NCBI RefSeq assembly: GCF_003315345.1
Contig: NZ_QNRO01000020.1
Span: 1 to 64,000, forward strand
Direction of reading: 5' to 3'
DNA from: Marinobacter pelagius
GTDB taxonomy: Bacteria > Pseudomonadota > Gammaproteobacteria > Pseudomonadales > Oleiphilaceae
Length of the DNA stretch: 64,000 bases
The notes below the pieces were generated by a model. It saw only the letters and a list, made by a program, of their open reading frames with translations. It searched no databases and was not told where the DNA came from. Both the position numbers and the translations under genes were made by a program. Below are positions 56,458 through 64,000 of the stretch, in pieces (the stretch's first letter is position 1; every line of letters starts with the position of its first letter).

Positions 56458-57315
56458 ATGAGCGCCAAACTGATTAACGGAAAAGAAATTGCCGCCCAGG
56501 TGCGACAGCAGGTCGCCGCCGGTGTTGAAGCCCGAAAGCAGAAGGGCCTGCGTGCACCTGGCCTGGCGGTGGTACTGGTCGGCAACGATCCGGCCTCCCA
56601 GGTTTACGTTGGCAACAAGGTCAAGGCTTGCGAGGAGGCCGGCATCCTGTCCCTGTCCTACGACCTGCCGGCAGACACCTCCCAGGAAGCCCTGGAAGCC
56701 CTGGTGGACGAACTCAACGAGAATCCTGCCGTAGATGGCATCCTGGTCCAGCTACCACTGCCGGAGCACCTGGACGCGGATCCGATCCTGATCAAGATTC
56801 GCCCGGACAAAGACGTGGATGGCTTCCACCCCTATAACATCGGCCGCCTGATGCAGCGCAAACCAACACTGCGCCCGTGCACACCGGCAGGCATCATTAC
56901 CCTGCTCGATTCGATCGACACACCTTACAAGGGCCAGCACGCGGTGATTGTGGGCGCCTCCAATATCGTGGGCCGCCCCATGAGCATGGAACTGCTGTTA
57001 AAGGGTGCCACCACCACCGTGTGTCACCGATTCACACCGGACCTGGCCAAATTTGTGGGCGAGGCGGACATCCTGATTGCCGCCGTGGGCAAACCCGGAC
57101 TGGTCAAGGGCGAGTGGATCAAGCCTGGCGCCACCGTCATTGATGTCGGTATCAACCGGATGGAAGACGGCAAGCTGAAAGGAGATGTGGAGTTTGAGGC
57201 TGCGGCCGAGCGGGCGGCGTTCATTACGCCGGTGCCCGGGGGTGTGGGGCCGATGACGATTGCTACGTTGTTGCAGAATACGCTTTATGCAGCGGATGTG
57301 CTGCACCGGGTCTGA
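56458..57315 (+). CDS. folD: Methylenetetrahydrofolate dehydrogenase/cyclohydrolase
   Basis: FolD interconverts methylene-, methenyl- and formyl-tetrahydrofolate. The 285-residue product (start [12 protein letters not shown] at 56458) has [14 protein letters not shown] with the catalytic Lys near residue 54, [33 protein letters not shown] for NADP binding and [14 protein letters not shown]. The upstream frame to 56356 has no family similarity. Its stop is inside a GGGTCAGA palindrome. Confidence 0.96.
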   Translation: MSAKLINGKEIAAQVRQQVAAGVEARKQKGLRAPGLAVVLVGNDPASQVYVGNKVKACEEAGILSLSYDLPADTSQEALEALVDELNENPAVDGILVQLPLPEHLDADPILIKIRPDKDVDGFHPYNIGRLMQRKPTLRPCTPAGIITLLDSIDTPYKGQHAVIVGASNIVGRPMSMELLLKGATTTVCHRFTPDLAKFVGEADILIAAVGKPGLVKGEWIKPGATVIDVGINRMEDGKLKGDVEFEAAAERAAFITPVPGGVGPMTIATLLQNTLYAADVLHRV

Positions 57316-57332
57316 CCCCGCATGGGGTCAGA
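57311..57332. repeat. GGGGTCAGA palindrome overlapping the folD stop
   Basis: TCTGACCCC and GGGGTCAGA form a nine-base perfect stem around GCAT. The first TGA is the folD stop codon. It is a member of the same element class as at 30101-30134 and 51976-52005. Confidence 0.75.
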
Positions 57333-57352
57333 CCCCATTTTCAGCCTTCAAC

Positions 57353-57383
57353 AAAAAACCCGCGGGAAACCGCGGGTTTTTTG
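57353..57383. terminator. Bidirectional terminator between folD and glcB
   Basis: AAAAAACCCGCGG and CCGCGGGTTTTTT form a long stem with a short GAAA-type loop and A/T runs on both sides. It should serve the convergent folD and glcB transcripts. Confidence 0.93.
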
Positions 57384-57398
57384 TGTCTAGCGAGAGAC

Positions 57399-59579
57399 TT
57401 ACTGGCCGTACTTGGCCTTCGCCTTCTGACGGTACTCGTGCAGAAGTGGCTCGGTGTAGCCGTTCGGCTGCTCGCAGCCCTTGAGGACCAGCGCCATCGC
57501 CGCTTCGAACGCGACGCTGTCATCGAAGTTCGGGGCCATGTTGCGGTAGGCCGGGTCGCCAGCGTTCTGCTTGTCGACCACGGCCGCCATGCGCTTCATG
57601 GTTTCCTCGATCTGCGCTTCGGTGCAGATGCCGTGATGCAGCCAGTTGGCCAGCAGCTGGGAGGAGATCCGCAGGGTGGCACGGTCTTCCATCAGGCCGA
57701 CGTTGTTGATGTCGGGCACCTTGGAGCAGCCCACGCCCTGATCGATCCAGCGCACCACGTAGCCCAGGATACCCTGTGCGTTGTTGTCGAGCTCCTGCTG
57801 GATGTCCTCGGCGCTCAGGGAGGACGGATCCTCCATCACCGGCACGGTCAGGATGTCTTCCAGAGCGGCGCGCTCACGCTTGGCCAGCTCTTTCTGCACA
57901 TCGAACACGTTTACCTGGTGGTAATGGGTGGCGTGCAGGGTCGCGGCGGTCGGAGACGGAACCCACGCGGTGTTGGCACCGGCCTTCGGGTGGCCGATCT
58001 TGGCTTCGAGCATGCCCGCCATCAGGTCCGGCATGGCCCACATACCTTTACCAATCTGGGCAACACCGGAGAAACCGGTTTCCAGGCCGATGTCCACGTT
58101 CCACTGCTCGTAGGCGTTGATCCAGGTCGCCTGCTTCATCGGGCCCTTGCGGATGAACGGACCCAGCTCCATGGAGGTGTGGATCTCGTCACCGGTGCGG
58201 TCCAGGAACCCGGTGTTGATGAACACCGCACGCTCTTTGGCCGCGTGGATACAGGCCTTCAGGTTGACGGTGGTACGACGCTCTTCGTCCATGATACCGA
58301 CCTTCAGGGTGAAGCGCGGCAGACCCAGTGCATCCTCGACGCGACCGAAGAATTCGTTGGTGAACGCCACCTCTTCCGGGCCGTGCTGCTTGGGCTTGAC
58401 GATATAGACAGAGCCCTTGGTGCTGTTCTGGAACTGGCTGTTGCCCTTGAGATCATGGATGGCGATCAGCGAGGAGATCAGGCCGTCCATCAAACCCTCG
58501 GGGATCTCGTTACCGTCGCTCAGCAGGATGGCCGGGTTGGTCATCAGGTGGCCGACGTTACGGATGAACATCAGGCTGCGACCCTTCAGCGCCAGCTCGC
58601 TGCCGTCAGCGGCGGTGTAGGTGCGATCCGCGTTCATCTTGCGGGTCATCTGCTTGCCGCCTTTCTCGAAGGTTTCCTCGAGGTCACCCTTCATCAGGCC
58701 GAGCCAGTTGCGGTAGGCCAGGGCCTTGTCGTCGGCATCCACGGCGGCAACGGAATCTTCGCAATCCATGATGGTGGTCAGTGCGGACTCCATCAGGACA
58801 TCCTTCACATGGGCACCGTCGTCCTTGCCGATCGGATGGCTGGCATCGATCTGAATCTCGAAGTGCATGCCGTTCTTGACCAGCAGCACGCCGGTGGGGG
58901 CATCTGCGGCACCGGTGTAGCCCACGAATCCGGACTCGTCTTTCAGGCCGGTGGCCTCGCCGTTCTGCAGCTTGACGACCAGCTTGCCGCCGTCAACGGA
59001 ATATTTGGCGGCGTCCTTGTGGCTTCCGGAAGCCAGCGGCGCGGAGCTGTCCAGCAGATTGCGGGCCCACTCGATAACCTTGGCGCCACGAACCGGGTTG
59101 TAACCCGGGCCCTTGTCGGCACCGCCTTCCTCGGAGATCGCGTCAGTGCCGTACAGGGCATCGTACAGGCTGCCCCAGCGGGCGTTCGCCGCGTTCAGGG
59201 CGAAGCGGGCGTTCATGATCGGAACCACCAGCTGCGGGCCGGCCATGGTAGCCACTTCCGGATCAACGTTGGAGGTGGAGATCTTGAAATCAGCCGGCTC
59301 TTCCACGAGGTAGCCGATGTCCTTCAGGAACGCCTTGTATTCGGCCATGTCCAGCTTCTGACCCTTGTGGTCACGGTTCCAGCTGTCCATTTTCTCCTGG
59401 ATCGCGTCACGCTTTGCCAGCAGTTCGCGGTTGCGCGGGGCCAGTTCGTTCACGATCTTGTCGAACTCTGCCCAGAATTTGTCAGGATCGACTCCGGTAC
59501 CCGGAATCGCTTCGTTGTTTACGAAATCATACAGATTCTTCGCGACCTGAATGCCGCCAATTTGTACGCGTTCTGTCAT
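57399..59579 (-). CDS. glcB: Malate synthase G
   Basis: GlcB condenses glyoxylate with acetyl-CoA to malate, allowing growth on acetate, fatty acids or glycolate. The 726-residue product (start [15 protein letters not shown] at 59579) has the length and motifs of isoform G, including [28 protein letters not shown] near residue 270, and [14 protein letters not shown]. No aceA or aceK is nearby. It lies between the folD terminator and cysS. Confidence 0.96.
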   Translation of the reverse strand: MTERVQIGGIQVAKNLYDFVNNEAIPGTGVDPDKFWAEFDKIVNELAPRNRELLAKRDAIQEKMDSWNRDHKGQKLDMAEYKAFLKDIGYLVEEPADFKISTSNVDPEVATMAGPQLVVPIMNARFALNAANARWGSLYDALYGTDAISEEGGADKGPGYNPVRGAKVIEWARNLLDSSAPLASGSHKDAAKYSVDGGKLVVKLQNGEATGLKDESGFVGYTGAADAPTGVLLVKNGMHFEIQIDASHPIGKDDGAHVKDVLMESALTTIMDCEDSVAAVDADDKALAYRNWLGLMKGDLEETFEKGGKQMTRKMNADRTYTAADGSELALKGRSLMFIRNVGHLMTNPAILLSDGNEIPEGLMDGLISSLIAIHDLKGNSQFQNSTKGSVYIVKPKQHGPEEVAFTNEFFGRVEDALGLPRFTLKVGIMDEERRTTVNLKACIHAAKERAVFINTGFLDRTGDEIHTSMELGPFIRKGPMKQATWINAYEQWNVDIGLETGFSGVAQIGKGMWAMPDLMAGMLEAKIGHPKAGANTAWVPSPTAATLHATHYHQVNVFDVQKELAKRERAALEDILTVPVMEDPSSLSAEDIQQELDNNAQGILGYVVRWIDQGVGCSKVPDINNVGLMEDRATLRISSQLLANWLHHGICTEAQIEETMKRMAAVVDKQNAGDPAYRNMAPNFDDSVAFEAAMALVLKGCEQPNGYTEPLLHEYRQKAKAKYGQ

Positions 59580-59641
59580 CGTTGTCTGCCTCAATGCGTT
59601 TGAATTCCCGACTCACAGTCAGTCGGAGCCTGGATCCCTGT

Positions 59642-61030
59642 TTACCCGCGGCGCCAGGTCGTGCCTTCCCTGGAGTCATCCAGAATAATGCCCTTCTCCG
59701 CGAGTTCGTCGCGAATCCGGTCAGCCTCGGCAAAATTCTTTGCCTTGCGGGCGTCAGCCCGGGCCTGAATCAGAGACTCAATCTCCTCGGCCGTCAGCTC
59801 ACCCCCGGTATCGGCCTGGAAAAAGGCCTCCGGGTCCTGCTGCAGCAGCCCGAGCACCGCTCCCAGACGAACAAGGACGGAAGCACTTTTCTTCGCTTCT
59901 TCCTCGTGACCGTCACGACGATACTGATTGATCTCGTTCGCCACACCGTGCAACACAGCAATCGCCCCGGCGGTATTGAAGTCATCGTCCATGACTTCAA
60001 TAAATCGGCGGTCATGCTCCGTTTCGGGCACATCCGCCTCTTTTGCCGGAACTATGCCTCGCAGGGCGTGATAAAGCTTGGTCAGCGTTCGCCCTGCCTC
60101 GGCCACGTTGTCCTCCGAGTAGTCGACCTGGCTGCGGTAGTGGCTCGATACCAGGAAGTAACGCACGACTTCGGCCGGATATTTGTCCAGAATCTCGCGG
60201 ATTGTGAAGAAGTTCCCCAGGGATTTGGACATCTTCTCCTTGTTCACGCGAATGGCGCCAGCGTGCATCCAAGTATGAACGAACTTGTGCCCGGTAGCGC
60301 ACTCCGACTGGGCGATTTCGTTTTCATGATGCGGAAACAGAAGGTCCGGACCGCCGCCGTGGATATCAAAGGTATCGCCCAGGCACTGGGTCGACATGGC
60401 GGAACATTCGATATGCCATCCGGGACGACCATCGCCCCAGGGCGACGGCCAGCTGACCTCCCCCGGCTTGGCGGCTTTCCACAGAGCAAAGTCCGCCGGG
60501 CTGCGCTTGGCCTCCTGCACATCGACCCGGGCACCGGCCACCAGGTCGTCCAGCTTTTTCTTGCTCAGCTTGCCGTAATCCGGGAACGACTCCACCGCGA
60601 AGTAAACGTCGCCGTTATCCGCGGCGTAGGCATGACCACTGGAAACCAGCCTGTGGATCATGGCAATGATCTCGTCAATGTAGGCGGTGGCACGGGGCTC
60701 CTCGTTCGGAGAGAGTACGCCGAGTTTGGCCTCATCCTCGTGCATGGCCCGGATCATTCGCCCGGTCAGGTCCGAGTAGACCTCGCCATTCTCATCGGCC
60801 CGGCGCAGGATCTTGTCGTCAATATCGGTGATGTTACGAACGTAGTGAACGTCGTAGCCCCGATGACGCAGGTACCGGGTGATCACATCGAACGCCACCA
60901 GCACCCGGGCGTGGCCCAGGTGGCAGTAGTCATACACGGTCATGCCGCAGACATACATGCGCACCTTGCCCGGTTCAATGGGCCGGAACTCTTCCTTTTG
61001 CTGCGTGAGCGTGTTGTAGATTCGGATCAC
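59642..61030 (-). CDS. cysS: Cysteinyl-tRNA synthetase
   Basis: The enzyme charges tRNA-Cys. The 462-residue class I synthetase has the zinc-ligand and HIGH-like region [16 protein letters not shown] (residues about 28-43), WHIECSAMS with further zinc ligands, and KMSKS in [11 protein letters not shown] (about 267). The start is a GTG at 61030 that overlaps the glnS stop (GTGA), so the two synthetase genes are coupled. Confidence 0.96.
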   Translation of the reverse strand: MIRIYNTLTQQKEEFRPIEPGKVRMYVCGMTVYDYCHLGHARVLVAFDVITRYLRHRGYDVHYVRNITDIDDKILRRADENGEVYSDLTGRMIRAMHEDEAKLGVLSPNEEPRATAYIDEIIAMIHRLVSSGHAYAADNGDVYFAVESFPDYGKLSKKKLDDLVAGARVDVQEAKRSPADFALWKAAKPGEVSWPSPWGDGRPGWHIECSAMSTQCLGDTFDIHGGGPDLLFPHHENEIAQSECATGHKFVHTWMHAGAIRVNKEKMSKSLGNFFTIREILDKYPAEVVRYFLVSSHYRSQVDYSEDNVAEAGRTLTKLYHALRGIVPAKEADVPETEHDRRFIEVMDDDFNTAGAIAVLHGVANEINQYRRDGHEEEAKKSASVLVRLGAVLGLLQQDPEAFFQADTGGELTAEEIESLIQARADARKAKNFAEADRIRDELAEKGIILDDSREGTTWRRG

Positions 61031-62706
61031 TTGCCCCCCTTACCCCAGGAATCCCGCAGAGTGACGGTACGGTTGAACACCGGGTGACCGGCGGCGGTGG
61101 TCTGCTCCTGATCACAGAAGAAATAGCCTTCCCGCTCGAACTGGTACGGCAGGTCCGTGCGCGGGTCCGCCAGCCCCTTTTCGACGCGGGCGCCTTTGAG
61201 CACCACCAGGGATTCCGGGTTCAGATGGTCAATGAAATCGCCATCCTTGTCGCTGTCCGGCGACTCATGGTTGAACAGACGATCGTAAACGTTGATGTCC
61301 GCCTCGACACTGTCAGCCGCCGAGACCCAATGGACCACGCCGTTGGGCTTGTAGCCTTCCGGATTCACACCCAGGGTATTCGGATCGTACTCACACTTGA
61401 GTTCAACGATCTCACCACTGTCGTCACGGATAACCTCCCGGCAGGTCATGACATACCCGCCACGCAGGCGTACCGCCTGGTCCGGTGCCAGTCGCTTCCA
61501 CTTGCGCGGCGGCTCCTCGGCGAAATCTTCCCGGTCGATATACAGAACCTGGCTCCAGGTGACTTCCCGCTCGCCCATGTCCGGGTTCTGCGGATGCACC
61601 GGCAAAACCAGGGTTTCGGTCTTGTCTGCCGGATAGTTGGTCAGGGTCACCTTCAGCGGGCGCATGACGCACATGGCACGTGGGGCACGGGTGTTCAGAT
61701 CCTCCCGGATGGCATGCTCCAGCATTCCCACATCCACGGTGCCGCCGGCCTTGTTCACGCCGATCATGTCGCAGAAGCTGCGGATGGACTCCGGCGTGTA
61801 TCCGCGGCGGCGCATACCGGAAATGGTGGGCATGCGCGGGTCATTCCACCCATCCACGTAACCCTCGTCCACCAGACGCTTGAGCTTGCGCTTGGAGGTG
61901 ATGGTGTAGTTCAGGTTCAGCCGGGCAAATTCGATCTGGCGCGGATGACACGGAACGGAAATGTTGTCCAGCACCCAGTCATACAGTGGCCTGTGGTCCT
62001 CGAACTCCAGGGTACACAGGGAGTGGGTAATCCCCTCCAGGGCATCGGAGATCGGGTGGGTATAGTCGTACATCGGGTAGATGCACCACTTGTCACCGGT
62101 CTGGTGGTGCTCGGCGTAACGGATCCGGTACAGGATCGGATCCCGAAGATTGATGTTCGGAGACGCCATGTCAATTTTCGCCCGCAGCACCAATTCACCG
62201 TTCTGGTACTTGCCGTCCCGCATGTCACGGAACAGCTGCAGGTTTTCATCCACCGGGCGGTCGCGGTACGGGCTATTGCGGCCGGGTTCCTTCAGGGAGC
62301 CCCGGTACTCGGCCATCTCGTCCGCGGACAACGCACAGACATAGGCCTTGCCGTTGCGGATCAGCTCCTCGGCAAAGTCGTAGAGGGCATCGAAGTAGTC
62401 GGAGGCATACCGCACCTCACCGGCCCATTCGTAACCAAGCCACTGCACATCCGCCTTGATGGCATCGATGTACTCCTGGTTTTCCTTCTCCGGGTTGGTG
62501 TCGTCAAACCGCAGGTTGCACTCGCCACCAAAGGTCTCGGCAATACCGAAATTCAGGCAGATGGACTTGGCATGACCAATGTGCAGATAGCCGTTCGGCT
62601 CCGGCGGAAAACGGGTGACGACCTTGCCGGTGTGCTCACCTTTGGCAATGGCATCTTCGATCAGGCTCTGGATAAAGTTGTGGGCTTTCTTCGACTCGGC
62701 GCTCAT
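61027..62706 (-). CDS. glnS: Glutaminyl-tRNA synthetase
   Basis: The enzyme charges tRNA-Gln directly with glutamine. The 559-residue class I synthetase starts [15 protein letters not shown] at 62706, with [18 protein letters not shown] (HIGH motif, about residues 35-50), the DDTNPEKE motif and the KMSKS-equivalent [11 protein letters not shown] (about 268). The upstream frame to 62775 is not family-like. It is divergent from ppiB and translationally coupled to cysS. Confidence 0.96.
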   Translation of the reverse strand: MSAESKKAHNFIQSLIEDAIAKGEHTGKVVTRFPPEPNGYLHIGHAKSICLNFGIAETFGGECNLRFDDTNPEKENQEYIDAIKADVQWLGYEWAGEVRYASDYFDALYDFAEELIRNGKAYVCALSADEMAEYRGSLKEPGRNSPYRDRPVDENLQLFRDMRDGKYQNGELVLRAKIDMASPNINLRDPILYRIRYAEHHQTGDKWCIYPMYDYTHPISDALEGITHSLCTLEFEDHRPLYDWVLDNISVPCHPRQIEFARLNLNYTITSKRKLKRLVDEGYVDGWNDPRMPTISGMRRRGYTPESIRSFCDMIGVNKAGGTVDVGMLEHAIREDLNTRAPRAMCVMRPLKVTLTNYPADKTETLVLPVHPQNPDMGEREVTWSQVLYIDREDFAEEPPRKWKRLAPDQAVRLRGGYVMTCREVIRDDSGEIVELKCEYDPNTLGVNPEGYKPNGVVHWVSAADSVEADINVYDRLFNHESPDSDKDGDFIDHLNPESLVVLKGARVEKGLADPRTDLPYQFEREGYFFCDQEQTTAAGHPVFNRTVTLRDSWGKGGK

Positions 62707-62842
62707 ACAATCTCTGTTGGACAGGGGTTGAATCTTAAACCGCGTATTATACTCACAAATCCTTTCCGGACTCATGCATAGCGCAAAACTCTTGAGTACA
62801 ATAGCGCCCTGAAACCTCTATAAACCTGTACAGGAAACCCTG

Positions 62843-63343
62843 ATGATTCTGCTGCAAACGAATTTCGGTGATATCAAGCTCGAACTGGACTACGACAAGG
62901 CCCCGGAAACCGCCAAAAACTTTGAACAGTATGTTCGTGACGGTTTCTACGACGGACTGATCTTTCACCGGGTAATCAGCAATTTCATGATTCAGGGTGG
63001 CGGCTTCGAGCCGGGCATGACCCCGCGCAAGACCCGGGAGCCGATCCAGAACGAAGCGGACAACGGCCTCAGCAACATGGTTGGCACCATCGCCATGGCC
63101 CGTACCATGGACCCGCATTCCGCCACAGCCCAGTTCTTCATCAACGTGGAGAACAACGGCTTCCTGGACCACACCGCCAAGAATGCCGAGGGCTGGGGTT
63201 ACTGCGTATTCGGCAAGGTGGTTGATGGCATGGAGACCGTCAACAAGATCCGTGCCGTACGCACCACCATGCGCGCCGGCCACCAGGACGTTCCCGCCGA
63301 GGACGTGATCATCGAGAAAGCCGAGGTTCTGGAGGACGCGTGA
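62843..63343 (+). CDS. ppiB: Peptidyl-prolyl cis-trans isomerase B (cyclophilin)
   Basis: Cytoplasmic cyclophilin that speeds proline isomerisation. The 166-residue protein has [18 protein letters not shown] (about residues 38-55), [17 protein letters not shown] and [13 protein letters not shown]. It has no signal peptide, so it is PpiB rather than the periplasmic PpiA. It precedes lpxH with a GTGA overlap, the common order cysS/glnS-ppiB-lpxH. Confidence 0.96.
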   Translation: MILLQTNFGDIKLELDYDKAPETAKNFEQYVRDGFYDGLIFHRVISNFMIQGGGFEPGMTPRKTREPIQNEADNGLSNMVGTIAMARTMDPHSATAQFFINVENNGFLDHTAKNAEGWGYCVFGKVVDGMETVNKIRAVRTTMRAGHQDVPAEDVIIEKAEVLEDA

Positions 63344-64000
63344 CCACGCTGTTTATCTCCGATCTACACCTGGAGGAGTCGCGTCCGGACATCACGGAGG
63401 CGTTTCTGGCCTTTCTGAAGGACAAGGCCATGGGTGTGGAGCGTTTGTACATCCTGGGGGATTTCTTCGAGGCCTGGATCGGCGACGACGAGCGCACGCC
63501 CCTGCAGGAAACCGTTGCCGCTGCCCTGAAGGAAGTGAGCGAGACCGGTACCGACATCTTCCTGATGCACGGTAACCGGGACTTCCTGATCGGTGAGGAT
63601 TTCTGTAACCGTGCCGGAGCCACCCTGCTGGATGATCCCACGGTGGTGGATCTTTATGGCACCCCCACCCTGCTGATGCACGGCGACAGCCTGTGTACCG
63701 CCGACGTGGAGTACCAGAAGTTCCGCGCCAACATGCGCAACCCGCAGTGGCAGCAGATGATCCTCGCCCGCCCCCTTGAGGACCGCCAGCAGATGGCCCG
63801 GCAGTTACGGGAAATCTCCATGGCGAAGAACCAGGGCAAGGCCGAAACGATCATGGATGTCACGCCCGAAGAAGTTGTAAAAGAGATGGAGGCCCACGGT
63901 GTCCAGCGCCTGATCCACGGCCATACCCACCGTCCGGCCGTCCACGAACTGCAGGCCAACGGCCAGGATGCCCGCCGGATCGTCCTGGGTGACTGGGATC
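63340..64000 (+). CDS. lpxH: UDP-2,3-diacylglucosamine diphosphatase, 3'-truncated by window
   Basis: LpxH makes lipid X in lipid A synthesis, acting at the inner membrane. The GTG at 63340 overlaps the ppiB stop (GTGA) after a GGAGG site. The 220 codons visible show the metallophosphoesterase motifs in order: SDLHLEE (residues about 7-13), [29 protein letters not shown] and [12 protein letters not shown] near residues 195-206. The gene continues beyond the window with perhaps 20-40 codons left. Confidence 0.95.
   Translation, partial: MTTLFISDLHLEESRPDITEAFLAFLKDKAMGVERLYILGDFFEAWIGDDERTPLQETVAAALKEVSETGTDIFLMHGNRDFLIGEDFCNRAGATLLDDPTVVDLYGTPTLLMHGDSLCTADVEYQKFRANMRNPQWQQMILARPLEDRQQMARQLREISMAKNQGKAETIMDVTPEEVVKEMEAHGVQRLIHGHTHRPAVHELQANGQDARRIVLGDWD

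Noticed and set aside
57381..59603. 740-residue open frame on the plus strand opposite glcB
   Set aside because: It is a GC-rich antisense shadow of malate synthase with no recognisable domain; similar long shadows lie opposite zwf, ppiD, glnS and cysS.

Overview
The window reads as a chromosomal segment of a marine gammaproteobacterium of the Marinobacter type. This is inferred from the gene order tig-clpP-clpX-lon-hupB-ppiD, a HexR-controlled Entner-Doudoroff cluster, a class I PHA synthase with a phasin, a DASS-type dicarboxylate carrier, malate synthase G and the Pro-Arg-His-Leu tRNA cluster. No species name can be fixed from the sequence alone.

Left end (1-13369) is accessory DNA. Positions 1-5387 are the right part of a GC-rich Tn5053/Tn402-family mercury-resistance transposon: merD and merE, then tniR, tniQ, tniB and tniA on the minus strand, ending in the 25-bp terminal repeat at 5363-5387. 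Positions 5388-13369 are visibly AT-richer. At the right end lie three overlapping genes for large tyrosine-recombinase-like proteins plus a small VPA1267-type gene, the layout known from GInt (ginABCD) islands and related to gamma-mobile-trio elements. The island sits inside the host ttcA gene, cutting it just after the SGGK codons of the PP-loop, and itself carries an intact divergent ttcA, translationally coupled to an unknown 146-residue gene. It looks like an integrative element that breaks a tRNA-thiolation gene and supplies its own replacement; this is the most unusual feature of the window.

From 13552 on the DNA looks like ordinary host chromosome. 13.7-20 kb: a DnaJ-related gene, a secreted polysaccharide deacetylase, and a four-gene envelope operon (C39 peptidase, FapF-like outer-membrane barrel, FadL-like barrel, MalM/DUF4124 lipoprotein). 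20-30 kb: a dicarboxylate carrier, a DUF2238 membrane protein, an amidohydrolase remnant, and an ABC exporter set (ATPase, FtsX permease, HlyD adaptor) split by a phasin-phaC pair, with a broken dksA-like copy and a broken permease start marking a past duplication. 30-37 kb: a lipase and a divergent chaperone-like gene, an aldo/keto reductase, an orphan solute-binding protein behind a perfect FNR/Anr box, glpD and a uracil-DNA-glycosylase-family gene.

37-47 kb holds central carbon metabolism: glk-edd, gap, pyk, zwf-pgl-eda and hexR, with HexR-like sites in both divergent promoters. Together these convert glucose through glucose-6-phosphate, 6-phosphogluconate and KDPG to pyruvate and glyceraldehyde-3-phosphate. 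47-56 kb is protein quality control (ppiD, hupB, lon, clpX, clpP, tig) followed by four tRNAs. 56-64 kb holds folD, glcB, cysS, glnS, ppiB and the start of lpxH, which runs off the window. Palindromes built on GGGTCAGA recur in several intergenic regions.
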